A stretch of DNA of 64,000 bases from Martinezella rhizogenes. Lineage in GTDB: Bacteria; Pseudomonadota; Alphaproteobacteria; Rhizobiales; Rhizobiaceae. The DNA is taken from contig JAAMEZ010000047.1 in NCBI GenBank assembly GCA_013322215.1, forward strand, positions 186,001 to 250,000. The letters are read 5' to 3'. Under the pieces are notes generated by a model. That model made no database searches. It was not told the DNA's origin and was given only the letters and a program-made list of their open reading frames with translations. Below, in pieces: positions 34,141-44,421 of this stretch; the stretch's first letter is position 1, and every line of letters begins with the position of its first letter. A program made the position numbers and the translations under genes.

Positions 34141-35742
34141 TTATTCCCCGTTCGCCACCTCGGCATCTGGAGCAGTCGCGGCCCGCTTGCGCTTCAAATT
34201 GCGGCGTACCATGCCCAAATCCACGCCGCCGATCAGGAAGGCGACAATGAAATACACCGCCATCGCAATCAATATGAGCAAGCCCAGGACGCCGGTCTTG
34301 GTGAGCAGCGTCGAGCCGGACCCCAGAAGCGGCTCCCACCGATGAGACAAATATACGATGACGCCACCCATGACGGCGGAGGAGACGAGCAGCATGGCGG
34401 TGCGGCGCACCAGCGACCATTCCCAGGCGAGATGCCCGCGGCGATAGAGCGTAACGAAGAGTTGTACAGCGTTCAGCCATCCGGCAACCGCCTCGGCGAG
34501 TGCAATGCCGCGTTCGGCCAGCACCGGGAAAAGCATGATTGATAGCGCCGAATTGACGAAGACGGCGACCGCCGTGTAGCGCATCGGCGATTTCGTATCT
34601 TCGCGGGCATAAAAGCCGGGCTGCAAGGCCTTGATCAGCACGAAAGCCGGCAGGCCCAGGCCGAAGATGGCAAGGATGGAGCCGACCAGCGTTGTATTGT
34701 TCGCGTTAAAGGCGCCGCGCTCGTAAAGCACGCGGATGATATCGTCGGAGAGCAGCCAAAGGGCGACGGCGGCCGGCAGCGTCAGGAACAGCACGAATTC
34801 GATCGAGCGGTTCTGGATATTGGCGGCTTCCTTGATATGGCCTGACTTCAACGAACGCGCCAATTCCGGCAGAAGCACGATTCCGACCGCGACGCCGACG
34901 ACGCCGAGCGGCAGCTGGTAGATACGGTCTGCATATTGCAGGGCGGCGATCGCGCCTTCCTTGCCCGAGGCGATCGCCTGGCCGATCACCAGATTGATCT
35001 GGGTGACGCCGCCGGTGATGGCCGCTGGGATCGCAAGAAGCAGGAGCCGCTTGACATTGGGCGTGAAGCGCGGAAAGCGCAGGCCGATATTGATGCCGGC
35101 ATGGCGCACACCGATATAGACGACGGCCAGTTGCAGCACGCCTGCCACCAGCACCGACCAGGACAGGTACCAGGCGGTGGTCAGCGGATCGGCGCCGAAA
35201 TAAATCGCGTAGAACAACGCGCTGATCATTACCAGGTTGAGGAAGATCGGAGCCACGGCCGCGGCGAAGAAATGATGCAGCGAATTCAGCATGCCGCTCA
35301 TCATCGCCGTCAGCGACATCGACATGAGATAGGGGAACATCACGGCCGCCAACCGGACCGTCAGGTCGAATTTCTCGGCATCGTCGGCAAAACCAGGCGC
35401 GATGACCCAACGCACCAGGAGCGGCATGGCCAGTTCCATGACGATGGTGATCAGCAGCAGGACCGAGAAGAGAACGCCGAAGACTTCCTCGGAAAACCGC
35501 TTGGCGCCCTCGATGCCATGTGCCTCGATCTCTTTTGCAAAAAGCGGCACGAAAGCGGCATTGAAGGCACCCTCGGCAAACAGGCGACGGAACAGGTTCG
35601 GAAAGCGGAAAGCAGCATAGAAGACGTCAGCCATCGGCCCGGTGCCAAGCGCGGCCGCCATCAGCGTTTCGCGGGCAAAGCCGAAGATGCGGCTGCCAAG
35701 CGTCGCGCCACCGACGGTGATGAATTTCTTGACTAGGCTCAT
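34141..35742 (-). CDS. murJ: Lipid II flippase MurJ
   Basis: MurJ moves lipid II across the inner membrane for peptidoglycan synthesis. The 533-residue MOP-superfamily protein has about 14 membrane helices and the family landmarks TLGSRIFGFARETLMAAALG, RRLFAEGAFNAAFVP and ERGAFNANNTTLV. A Lys/Arg-rich tail follows the last helix. Its start overlaps the glnD stop by four bases, so the two are coupled. Confidence 0.96.
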   Translation of the reverse strand: MSLVKKFITVGGATLGSRIFGFARETLMAAALGTGPMADVFYAAFRFPNLFRRLFAEGAFNAAFVPLFAKEIEAHGIEGAKRFSEEVFGVLFSVLLLITIVMELAMPLLVRWVIAPGFADDAEKFDLTVRLAAVMFPYLMSMSLTAMMSGMLNSLHHFFAAAVAPIFLNLVMISALFYAIYFGADPLTTAWYLSWSVLVAGVLQLAVVYIGVRHAGINIGLRFPRFTPNVKRLLLLAIPAAITGGVTQINLVIGQAIASGKEGAIAALQYADRIYQLPLGVVGVAVGIVLLPELARSLKSGHIKEAANIQNRSIEFVLFLTLPAAVALWLLSDDIIRVLYERGAFNANNTTLVGSILAIFGLGLPAFVLIKALQPGFYAREDTKSPMRYTAVAVFVNSALSIMLFPVLAERGIALAEAVAGWLNAVQLFVTLYRRGHLAWEWSLVRRTAMLLVSSAVMGGVIVYLSHRWEPLLGSGSTLLTKTGVLGLLILIAMAVYFIVAFLIGGVDLGMVRRNLKRKRAATAPDAEVANGE

Positions 35743-38654
35743 GCGGCGGAACCGGCTTTCTTCTCAGTATCTGACTTTTCGACGGCGACGCCGCGCGTGG
35801 CGGCAGGCGCGATGATGCCCGACGGCATGCGCTCGCGCATTTCATCCTCCTCGCCGGCCATCACGGCTTTTAGGCGCGCGGTGATATAGGCTCGCCTGTT
35901 CTCGTTGGAAATCTTCTGGCCCACCAGGTCGGCGACATAGAAGGTATCGATGACCTTTTCGCCGAAGGTGGTGATGCGGGCCGACTGGATATCGAGCGAC
36001 AAGTCCGAAAGAACGGCGGTGATTTCCGACAGCAGGCCGGGGCGGTCGAGGCATTCGACCTCGATGACCGTGAACTTGTTGGAGAGGCTGTTGGTGATGA
36101 TGACGGACGGCGGAATGACGAATGCCTTGTTCTTGCGGCGGTTCTTCGTCCGCGTCGCGATGACCTCCGGCAGCCGCTTGCGGCCGGCCAGCACATCCTC
36201 GATCATCTTCCCGATGGTGCCGGCTCGGCGCAGCTCGTCGGCATCATCGGGAAATTCGCGGCTGACATGGATGGTGTCGAGCGCGCGACCGTCCGATGTC
36301 GTGAAGATCTGCGCATCGGCGATATTGGCGCCGGCCGCAGCGCATGCGCCGGCGATCACGGTCAAGAGGCGTGGATGGTCGGGCGAGAGCACGGTGATCT
36401 CGGTGATGGCATGGAAGCTGTCGGTGCGCACCATGGTGGCAAGCACCTTGCCCGCCTTGTCGGATTCACGCATGAACTGCGTGTGGCGGATCTGATCCTC
36501 CAACGGCACGGACAGCAGATAGGGCTGATAGTGCAGCTTGACGTAGGCCTTGCGCTCCTTCGGGTTCCAATCCGCCAGCGCCTGCTCCAGCGCCTCGGCC
36601 GCGGCTTCCGCCCGCTCCTTGCGCGAGACTTCGGAGAAACCACCGGCAAGCAGCAGCTCGGTTTCGTAATAAAGCGTGCGCAGCAGCTGGCCCTTCCAGC
36701 CGTTCCACACACCGGGACCGACGGCGCGGATGTCGCAGACCGTCAGGATCAGCAGCATCTTCAGCCGGTCGAGCGACTGAACCCGGTCGGCGAAATCGAT
36801 GATAGTCTTGCGGTCGGTCAGATCGCGCGTCTGGGCGACCATCGACATGGTCAGATGTTCGGCGATCAGCCAGACCACCAGTTCCGTCTGCTTCGGCGAG
36901 AGGCCGAAGCGCGGGCAGAGCTTGCGCGCGACCTTGGCGCCGGCTTCGGAGTGATCCTCCTCGCGACCCTTGGCGATATCGTGCAACAGCACGGCGACAT
37001 AGAGCGCGTCGCGATCCTCGATATTGGGCATCAGCTTGTTGGTGAGCGGATGGATATCCTCCGCCTTGCCCTTGTCGATCTCCGACAGCACCTCGACGGC
37101 GCGGATGAGATGCTCGTCCACCGTATAGTGGTGATACATGTTGAACTGCATCATCGAGACGATCTTGCCGAATTCCGGGATGAAGCGGCCAAGCACGCCT
37201 GCCTCGTTCATGCGGCGCAGGATCAGCGCAGGGTCTCGCTTCGAGGTCAGGATCGCCAGGAACAGGCGGTTGGCTTCCTCGTTCTCACGCAGATCGTTGT
37301 CGATCAGATTCAACGAGCGGGTGACGCGCTTCAGGGCATCCGGATGGAATTCCAAACCGTTGATATCGGCAACGAAGAACAGCCTGATGAGGCTGACCGG
37401 ATCACGCTTGAAGACATCGGGATTGGCAAGCGCGATGCGGCCGCGATCCTCGACGAATTCTACCGTGCCGGCGATCTTGCGCGAGCGATTGGCAAAGCGG
37501 CTGATGACACCGGTGAGGCCAGGTGTCGCCTTCGCCTGCTGGTCTTCGAGCGCCGCGCAGAGAATGCGGGTGAGATCACCGACATCCTTGGCGACGAGGA
37601 AATAGTGCTTCATGAAGCGCTCGACCGCCGAAAGGCCCGGGCGAGCGTGATAGTCGAGGGCTGCGGCGATATCGCGCTGAATATCGAAGGAAAGCCGCTC
37701 CTCCGCCTTGCCGGTCAGGAAATGCATGTGGCAGCGCACGGCCCAGAGGAAATCCTCGGCCTTCTCGAAGAGGCGATATTCCTGCTTCGACAGCACGCCG
37801 AGCTTCACCAGTTCGGCGGGATCGCGGACATGATAGTAATATTTCGAGATCCAGAAGAGCGTGTGCAGATCGCGCAGGCCGCCCTTGCCTTCCTTGACGT
37901 TCGGCTCGACCAGATAGCGGGTGTCGCCGGCCTTGCGATGACGCTCGTCGCGCTCGGCGAGCTTGGCGGCGATAAATTCCGGGCCGGTATTGGTGACAAT
38001 TTCCTTGTCGAAACGGGCCTGCAGCTCGCGCTCCAGCGCGGTATTGCCACAGATGTAACGGGTTTCGAGAACGGCGGTGCGCACCGTCATATCGGACTTG
38101 GCCTGACGGATGCATTCCTCGACCGTGCGCGTGGCGTGGCCGACTTTGAAACCCATATCCCAAAGCATATAGAGAATGAACTCGACCGCCTTATGGGTCT
38201 CGCTCGCCGGCTTCGGCTGAAAGAGGAAGAGGAGGTCGATATCCGAACCCGGCGCCAAGGTATCGCGGCCATAACCGCCGACGGCGGTGACGGAGAAGGC
38301 ATCCGCCTGCTTCGGATAGACATGATGAACGGTGAAATCGTAGAGGACGGTGATGATCTGATCCTGCAGCCAGGAAATCCGGTGCGCGCAATCGAGCCCG
38401 CTGCCGTCAGCAATCAGCGATCGCCGTGCCTCTTCACGTCCATCCTGGCTCGCCTTCTTCAACAGCGCCAGCAGCGCGGAACGCTCGTCATTCTTGTCCA
38501 GACCGCGTTTGGCAAGAGCCTCGCACTCCGCCCTCAGCGCGGATACATCGAGAACGGTCGAAAAATCGATATGATGCGTTTCCATGCTCTGCCGATCGGC
38601 TTTCTCTTCGCTGACCGCGACCCGTTGCCGGCGCGCCTGTCTTTTCGTCTGCAT
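35739..38654 (-). CDS. glnD: Bifunctional PII uridylyltransferase/uridylyl-removing enzyme
   Basis: GlnD senses glutamine and uridylylates or deuridylylates PII proteins. The 971-residue protein has the nucleotidyltransferase motif GGYGRDTLAPGSDIDL near residue 127, a central HD domain (VAVLLHDIAKGREEDHSE, about 565-585) for UMP removal, and two C-terminal ACT domains (about 730-810 and 850-925) that bind glutamine. AGAGG before the ATG at 38654 supports the long start; METHHIDF at 38585 is an alternative. Together with rpoN and ptsN in this window it forms a nitrogen-control set. Confidence 0.97.
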   Translation of the reverse strand: MQTKRQARRQRVAVSEEKADRQSMETHHIDFSTVLDVSALRAECEALAKRGLDKNDERSALLALLKKASQDGREEARRSLIADGSGLDCAHRISWLQDQIITVLYDFTVHHVYPKQADAFSVTAVGGYGRDTLAPGSDIDLLFLFQPKPASETHKAVEFILYMLWDMGFKVGHATRTVEECIRQAKSDMTVRTAVLETRYICGNTALERELQARFDKEIVTNTGPEFIAAKLAERDERHRKAGDTRYLVEPNVKEGKGGLRDLHTLFWISKYYYHVRDPAELVKLGVLSKQEYRLFEKAEDFLWAVRCHMHFLTGKAEERLSFDIQRDIAAALDYHARPGLSAVERFMKHYFLVAKDVGDLTRILCAALEDQQAKATPGLTGVISRFANRSRKIAGTVEFVEDRGRIALANPDVFKRDPVSLIRLFFVADINGLEFHPDALKRVTRSLNLIDNDLRENEEANRLFLAILTSKRDPALILRRMNEAGVLGRFIPEFGKIVSMMQFNMYHHYTVDEHLIRAVEVLSEIDKGKAEDIHPLTNKLMPNIEDRDALYVAVLLHDIAKGREEDHSEAGAKVARKLCPRFGLSPKQTELVVWLIAEHLTMSMVAQTRDLTDRKTIIDFADRVQSLDRLKMLLILTVCDIRAVGPGVWNGWKGQLLRTLYYETELLLAGGFSEVSRKERAEAAAEALEQALADWNPKERKAYVKLHYQPYLLSVPLEDQIRHTQFMRESDKAGKVLATMVRTDSFHAITEITVLSPDHPRLLTVIAGACAAAGANIADAQIFTTSDGRALDTIHVSREFPDDADELRRAGTIGKMIEDVLAGRKRLPEVIATRTKNRRKNKAFVIPPSVIITNSLSNKFTVIEVECLDRPGLLSEITAVLSDLSLDIQSARITTFGEKVIDTFYVADLVGQKISNENRRAYITARLKAVMAGEEDEMRERMPSGIIAPAATRGVAVEKSDTEKKAGSAA

Positions 38655-38813
38655 GCGCTATAGCCTCTTTGCCCGGCGATTGACACAGGCATTCTACGCC
38701 CGCGTCCTTCGAAGCCAGCCTGAGCAGACTGTATCGAATCGACGATCCCTCAAGATTTCTATCGGGCCAAAGTTGACGAAGCGTGACGGCAATCGACGCA
38801 GAAATCGGCAGTT

Positions 38814-39110
38814 TTAGGGCCTTGCCGGCTCAAGCGCCCGTCTGAGCTCGTTTAAACTATATAGTATGTTTCGCGACTGGGCGCCGATCTGCGTCACCAT
38901 TTCGCGCTCGCATTCCCAATAGCCGGCCTTGGCGATCTTCGAACAAATGTCGGAAATGCGGCTGCAGGATAGGGTGATATCGAGCAAGCCCCGATCGGAT
39001 TCGCAATCCGGGGCTTCGCCTTCGCCGCAGATCTTGCCGCGCGCGGCAATCGGAGAGAAGCGCTCACCCAGAATGCGGACTTCGGCGAGAAGAACTTCGA
39101 GATACATCAT
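38814..39110 (-). CDS. Small protein of unknown function
   Basis: I do not recognise this 98-residue protein. It has four cysteines (ICGEGEAPDCESD, LSCSRISDICSKI, YWECERE), is likely helical, and has no membrane segment or signal peptide. AAGGG five bases before ATGATG supports translation. It lies 26 bases downstream of the mutS stop on the same strand and could be co-transcribed with mutS. Confidence 0.6.
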   Translation of the reverse strand: MMYLEVLLAEVRILGERFSPIAARGKICGEGEAPDCESDRGLLDITLSCSRISDICSKIAKAGYWECEREMVTQIGAQSRNILYSLNELRRALEPARP

Positions 39111-39135
39111 ATTGCCCTTGGAATATCGCCTGTGG

Positions 39136-41877
39136 TCAACCGGTCTTGGTAAGCGTTTTCTTCAGTTCGTAAAGCACATCAAGCGCGGCTCGTGGCGTCA
39201 GATCGTCGAGGTCAAGCGTTTTCAGCCGCTCCTCGACCTTGGACGGCTCGCGCCGGCCAATGGCTTCCTCGCGGCGCACGGCCACCTGGAAGAGAGGCAG
39301 ATCATCGATGAGCTGGCTTGCCGGATTCTTGCGGTCGGCATCTTCGAGCCGCGTCAGAACGTCGCGGGCACGCGCTACCACCGAAGCCGGCAGACCTGCA
39401 AGCCGCGCGACCTGGATGCCGTAGGAACGATCCGCAGCGCCTGGTCCGACTTCGTGAAGGAAGATGACGTCGCCATCCCATTCCTTGACGCGCATGGTGG
39501 CATTGGAGAGCCGGCCGAGCTTTTCCGACAGAACCGTCAGCTCATGGAAATGCGTGGCAAAGAGGCCACGGCAGCGGTTGGCTTCATGCAGATGCTCGAC
39601 GGCAGCCCAGGCGATGGAAAGGCCATCGAAGGTCGCGGTGCCACGCCCGATCTCGTCGAGGATGACGAGCGAGCGTTCTGTCGCCTGATTGAGGATCGCC
39701 GCCGTCTCGACCATCTCGACCATGAAGGTCGAGCGGCCGCGGGCGAGATCGTCGGAAGCGCCGACGCGCGAGAACAGGCGATCGACGATGCCGATGTGAG
39801 CCGATGCCGCCGGAACGAAAGAACCCATCTGCGCGAGAATGGCGATCAGCGCGTTCTGGCGCAGGAAGGTGGACTTACCGCCCATGTTCGGACCGGTCAG
39901 CAGCCAGATGGCGCCATCCTTGCCGTCGGATTTGGGCGAAAGATCGCAGTTGTTGGCAACAAAGGGACCGCCGGCCTGACGACGGAGCGCCTGTTCAACG
40001 ACAGGATGGCGGCCGCCTTCGATGGCGAACATGCGGCTGCCATCGACGACGGGCCGGCAATAGGCCTGCTCCTCGGCAAGCAGGGCAAGCCCGGCCGCGA
40101 CATCGATCACCGACAACGCACGGGCACCGGCCTTGATCGCTTCGGCAGCAGCGACCACAGCTGCCACCATGCGGTCGAAGGCCTCAAGCTCGATCGCCAG
40201 CGCCTTGTCGGCGGCATTGGCGATGCGGCTTTCGAGATCGGCAAGCTCGGTCGTGGTGAAGCGCATGGCATTCGCCATGGTCTGGCGATGAATGAAGCGC
40301 GCCTTGGCCTCGCTCGTATCCGTCATCGGACCGGCATTGCCGGCGGTAACCTCGATGAAATAGCCAAGCACATTGTTATGCTTGATCTTCAGCGACTTGA
40401 TGCCGGTCTCATCGGCATATTGCAGCTGCAGGCCGGCGATGACGCGGCGCGACTGGTCGCGGAGTGCCCGCACTTCGTCCAGCTCGGCATTAGCGCCCTC
40501 CCTTAGGAAACCGCCGTCCCGCTTCAGCAGAGGCAATTCATCGGCAAGGGTCGCTGCGAGCATCGCCTCGAGATCGGCGGGCAAGGCGCTGAGCCCGGCA
40601 AGGGCTGCCTTCAGCTCATCAGGCAGAAGTGCCGTTCCGAGCATGCGGGCAACGTCGGTTGCGGCTGCCAATCCCTGACGGATCGCCCAGAGATCACGCG
40701 GGCCGCCACGGTCGAGCGCAAGGCGCGACAGGGCGCGCGGCATGTCGGGCACATGCTTCAGCGCCGCACGCAGATCGGTTGAGAGCGACGGCTCCTCCGC
40801 CAGGAAGCCGATCGAATCCAAACGCTCGTTGATGCGAGCGGGATCGGTGAGTGGCGACATCAGCCGTTCGGCGAGAAGTCGGGCACCGCCGCCGGTCACG
40901 GTGCGATCGATCGCCTTCAGTAACGAGCCGTTGCGATCGCCGGAGAGCGTGCGCACCAGTTCGAGATTGGCGCGTGTGGCGGGATCGATGAAGAGCGTCG
41001 AGGCACCGCTTTCACGCTCCGGAAGCCCCAGCGGCGGGCGCTCGGCAAGCTGGGTCTTCTCGACATAGGCGATGGCGGCGGCGGCGGCGGCAAGCTCGGC
41101 CCGGCTGAAGGTGCCGAAACCATCGAGCGTCGAAACGCCGAAATAGCGGGTAATGCGCCCCTCGGCGCTGGCGCTGTCGAAGAGCACGGCAGGCTGCGGA
41201 ACGGCAGTGCGGCCGAGAATGTCGAAAACCGGCTTCAGTTCCGGATCGTGGAACATCGTATCCGGCAGGATCAGCTCTCTCGGATCGATGCGCAGGATAT
41301 CGGCGAGCAGCCTTGACGCTTCCGTCTCGGCAAGGCGGAAGACGCCTGTCGAGATATCGATCCAGGCAAGCGCCAGCTGTGGTTCGGCACCGCCACGAAT
41401 GCGGGTCAACGTCATCAGGTAATTGGATTCCGAAGGCGAAAGCAGCTTTTCTTCGGTGATCGTGCCCGGCGTCACCAGGCGCACGACATCGCGCCGCACC
41501 ACCGACTTGCCGCCGCGCTTCTTCGCCTCCGCCGGATCTTCCACCTGCTCGCAGACGGCGACCCGGAAGCCAAGCGCGATCAGCTTCTGCAGATAATCGT
41601 CAGCCGCATGAACGGGCACGCCGCACATCGGGATATCCTGCCCCATGTGCTGGCCGCGCTTCGTCAGCGTGATGCCGAGCGCGCGCGAGGCATCGATGGC
41701 GTCTTCGAAGAACAATTCGTAGAAGTCGCCCATGCGGTAGAACAGCAGCGAACCGGGATTGTTCGCTTTGATCTCGATATATTGCTCCATCATCGGAGTA
41801 GCCGAGGCGCGGCTTTCCTCCGAGGCAAGCTCGGCGGCCGAGAAGGCATCGATGCTGGCGTTAATACGTTCGTTCAC
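39136..41877 (-). CDS. mutS: DNA mismatch repair protein MutS
   Basis: MutS recognises mismatches and starts repair. The 913-residue protein has the mismatch-binding domain with YRMGDFYELFFEDA (Phe-x-Glu) near the N-terminus, core and clamp domains, Walker A LLTGPNMGGKSTFLRQ, and Walker B SLVILDEIGRGTATFDG. The start is GTG at 41877 with a weak ribosome site; an ATG 28 codons further in is possible. Length is typical for rhizobial MutS. Confidence 0.96.
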   Translation of the reverse strand: MNERINASIDAFSAAELASEESRASATPMMEQYIEIKANNPGSLLFYRMGDFYELFFEDAIDASRALGITLTKRGQHMGQDIPMCGVPVHAADDYLQKLIALGFRVAVCEQVEDPAEAKKRGGKSVVRRDVVRLVTPGTITEEKLLSPSESNYLMTLTRIRGGAEPQLALAWIDISTGVFRLAETEASRLLADILRIDPRELILPDTMFHDPELKPVFDILGRTAVPQPAVLFDSASAEGRITRYFGVSTLDGFGTFSRAELAAAAAAIAYVEKTQLAERPPLGLPERESGASTLFIDPATRANLELVRTLSGDRNGSLLKAIDRTVTGGGARLLAERLMSPLTDPARINERLDSIGFLAEEPSLSTDLRAALKHVPDMPRALSRLALDRGGPRDLWAIRQGLAAATDVARMLGTALLPDELKAALAGLSALPADLEAMLAATLADELPLLKRDGGFLREGANAELDEVRALRDQSRRVIAGLQLQYADETGIKSLKIKHNNVLGYFIEVTAGNAGPMTDTSEAKARFIHRQTMANAMRFTTTELADLESRIANAADKALAIELEAFDRMVAAVVAAAEAIKAGARALSVIDVAAGLALLAEEQAYCRPVVDGSRMFAIEGGRHPVVEQALRRQAGGPFVANNCDLSPKSDGKDGAIWLLTGPNMGGKSTFLRQNALIAILAQMGSFVPAASAHIGIVDRLFSRVGASDDLARGRSTFMVEMVETAAILNQATERSLVILDEIGRGTATFDGLSIAWAAVEHLHEANRCRGLFATHFHELTVLSEKLGRLSNATMRVKEWDGDVIFLHEVGPGAADRSYGIQVARLAGLPASVVARARDVLTRLEDADRKNPASQLIDDLPLFQVAVRREEAIGRREPSKVEERLKTLDLDDLTPRAALDVLYELKKTLTKTG

Positions 41878-41990
41878 GGAGGTGCAGTTTTTCCAAAAAA
41901 ATGAGGTGCCACCCTATCCGCGCGCCGCTATAGAAGACAACAGCTATCGGGCAAGAGGGACCGGTCGCCCACAGGAGGTTTGGAGGAACA

Positions 41991-44279
41991 ATGGCTGACA
42001 GCAAGAGCAAGTCGCGTCCGGGAACGGGGATCACCGATCAGGAAGCACTGGACTTCCACAAGAACGGCCGCCCCGGCAAGCTTGAGATCAACCCGACCAA
42101 GCCGATGGCGACCCAGCGTGATCTTTCCCTTGCCTATTCGCCAGGCGTCGCCGTTCCCGTGAAGGCGATCGCCGCCGATCCGGCCACCGCCTACGACTAT
42201 ACCTCGCGCGGCAACATGGTCGCCGTCATCTCCAACGGCACGGCCATTCTCGGCCTCGGCAATCTCGGGGCTCTCGCCTCCAAGCCGGTCATGGAAGGCA
42301 AGTCGGTCCTCTTCAAGCGCTTCGCCGACGTCGATTCGATCGATCTCGAGATCGACACCGAGAATGTCGACGAATTCATCAATTGCGTGCGCTATCTCGG
42401 CCCCTCCTTCGGCGGCATCAATCTGGAAGATATCAAGGCGCCCGACTGCTTCATCATCGAGCAGCGGCTGCGTGAGCTCATGGATATCCCGGTGTTCCAT
42501 GACGATCAGCACGGCACCGCCATCATCGCCGCCGCCGGTCTCATCAACGCGCTGGAACTGACCGGCCGCGACCTGAAGACCACTAAGCTCGTCTGCAATG
42601 GTGCGGGCGCTGCCGCCATCGCCTGTATCGAACTCATCAAGGCCATGGGCTTCAACCCGGAAAACATCGTCCTTTGCGATACAAAGGGCGTGATCTACCA
42701 GGGCCGCAGCGAGGGTATGAACCAGTGGAAGTCGGCGCACGCGGTCAAGACCGACAAGCGCACGCTGGCGGAAGCGATGAAGGGTGCCGACGTCGTATTC
42801 GGCCTGTCGCAGAAGGACGCCTTCTCGGAAGACATGATCCGCTCGATGGCGGACAGGCCGATCATCTTCGCCATGGCCAATCCCGATCCGGAAATCACGC
42901 CGGAGGAAGTCGCCCGCATCCGCGACGACGCGATCATGGCGACCGGCCGTTCCGACTATCCGAACCAGGTCAACAACGTTCTCGGCTTTCCCTATATCTT
43001 CCGCGGCGCGCTCGATGTTCGCGCCACCACCATCAACGACGAGATGAAGATCGCCGCCGTCAACGCGCTGGCAAGCCTGGCGCGCGAGGATGTGCCCGAC
43101 GACGTGGTTGCCGCCTATCAGGGCGCGAGACCTCGTTTCGGCGCGCAATACATCATCCCCGTGCCGTTCGATCCGCGCCTGATCTCGGCAATCCCGGTGG
43201 CCGTTGCCAAGGCGGCGATCGAAAGCGGCGTCGCCCGCCGCGACATGCCCGACATGGATGCCTATGCCCGCGAACTCTCCGCCCGGCGCGATCCGATCGC
43301 CTCGACGCTGTCGCAGCTCTACGAGCGCGTGCGCCGGTACCAGAAGCGCATCGTCTTCGCCGAAGCGGAAGAAGAGCAGGTCATGCGCGCCGCCCTCTCC
43401 TATGCCAATCAGGGTCTCGGCACAGCCATCCTGCTCGGCCGCGAGGATCTGATCGAGGCCACGGCCGAGCGCGCGGGCATCGATCTCAATCGCCCAGGTC
43501 TCGAGATCGTCAACGCCCGCATTTCCAAGCGGGGCGATGCCTATATCGACTATCTCTATGCGCGACTGCAGCGCCAGGGCTACCTGCATCGCGATGTAAC
43601 GCGCCTGATCCACAATGACCGCAATCACTTCGCCGCCTGCATGGTGGCGCTGGGAGACGCGGACGGCATGGTGACGGGCGTCACCCGCAACTATTCGACG
43701 GCGCTTGGCGACGTCCGTCGCTGCATCGACGCCAAGCCGGGGCATCGGGTCATCGGCATATCGATCGTGCTTGCCCGGGGTCGCACGGTCTTTGTCGCCG
43801 ATACCGCCGTGCATGACATGCCGACCTCCCAGGAACTGGCCGATATCGCCGAGGAAGCAGCCGGCTTCGCCCGCCGTATGGGCTATGAGCCGCGCGTCGC
43901 CATGCTCGCCTACTCCACCTTCGGCCATCCCTCTGGCGAGCGCTCGGAGCGGGTGCGCGAGGCCGTTGATATTCTCGACAAGCGCCATGTGAATTTCGAG
44001 TTCGATGGCGAAATGGCAGCCGACGTCGCGCTCAACCGCAAGGTCATGGAAAGCCTTTACCCCTTCTCGCGGCTCTCCGGACCGGCAAACGTTCTGATCA
44101 TGCCGGCATTCCACTCGGCGGCGATCTCCACCAAGATGCTGCAGGAACTCGGTGGCTCCACGGTGATCGGGCCGCTGCTCGTCGGCCTCGACAAGCCGGT
44201 GCAGATCACATCGATGGGTGCCAAGGATTCCGATATCGTCAACATGGCCGCCATCGCGGCCTATGGTGCGGGATCGTGA
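41991..44279 (+). CDS. maeB: NADP-dependent malic enzyme with phosphotransacetylase-like domain
   Basis: The 762-residue protein joins a malic enzyme domain (residues about 1-430: YSPGVAVPVK, DDQHGTA, VCNGAGAAAIACIELI) to a phosphotransacetylase-like domain (about 440-762). This is the arrangement of rhizobial Tme/Dme enzymes, which decarboxylate malate to pyruvate; Tme is the NADP form and lies after mutS in Sinorhizobium. GGAGG and GGAGGAACA precede the ATG. The last 177 bases occur again at 45267-45443, flanking a foreign-looking gene. The reading frame here remains complete. Confidence 0.95.
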   Translation: MADSKSKSRPGTGITDQEALDFHKNGRPGKLEINPTKPMATQRDLSLAYSPGVAVPVKAIAADPATAYDYTSRGNMVAVISNGTAILGLGNLGALASKPVMEGKSVLFKRFADVDSIDLEIDTENVDEFINCVRYLGPSFGGINLEDIKAPDCFIIEQRLRELMDIPVFHDDQHGTAIIAAAGLINALELTGRDLKTTKLVCNGAGAAAIACIELIKAMGFNPENIVLCDTKGVIYQGRSEGMNQWKSAHAVKTDKRTLAEAMKGADVVFGLSQKDAFSEDMIRSMADRPIIFAMANPDPEITPEEVARIRDDAIMATGRSDYPNQVNNVLGFPYIFRGALDVRATTINDEMKIAAVNALASLAREDVPDDVVAAYQGARPRFGAQYIIPVPFDPRLISAIPVAVAKAAIESGVARRDMPDMDAYARELSARRDPIASTLSQLYERVRRYQKRIVFAEAEEEQVMRAALSYANQGLGTAILLGREDLIEATAERAGIDLNRPGLEIVNARISKRGDAYIDYLYARLQRQGYLHRDVTRLIHNDRNHFAACMVALGDADGMVTGVTRNYSTALGDVRRCIDAKPGHRVIGISIVLARGRTVFVADTAVHDMPTSQELADIAEEAAGFARRMGYEPRVAMLAYSTFGHPSGERSERVREAVDILDKRHVNFEFDGEMAADVALNRKVMESLYPFSRLSGPANVLIMPAFHSAAISTKMLQELGGSTVIGPLLVGLDKPVQITSMGAKDSDIVNMAAIAAYGAGS
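44103..44279 (+). repeat. Direct repeat of malic enzyme 3' end, copy 1
   Basis: This copy is the true end of maeB. It matches 45267-45443 with seven differences in 177 bases by eye. The sense differences are synonymous (for example TCG/TCC, GGT/GGC, GCG/GCT), and the stop differs as TGA against TAG. Confidence 0.95.
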
Positions 44280-44421
44280 GGACGGAGGTTTGTTGAAGAA
44301 CCTGGCGCTGCATTATTTGGCAATGCAATGCGTATTTAGAAAGCAAAGCCACGATCACCGCGAGTTATAACAAATCCGCTTCGGGCGCCTGAGTTCGAAG
44401 GAAATCGAGAGCTGCCGATAA

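Noticed and set aside
36267..38663. 798-codon open frame antisense to glnD
   Set aside because: It mirrors glnD, whose nucleotidyltransferase, HD and ACT motifs are complete on the minus strand.
41928..44114. 728-codon open frame antisense to maeB
   Set aside because: It is a mirror frame caused by GC-rich codon bias. The plus strand encodes a full malic enzyme with all motifs and a good ribosome site; the antisense product has no recognisable domain.
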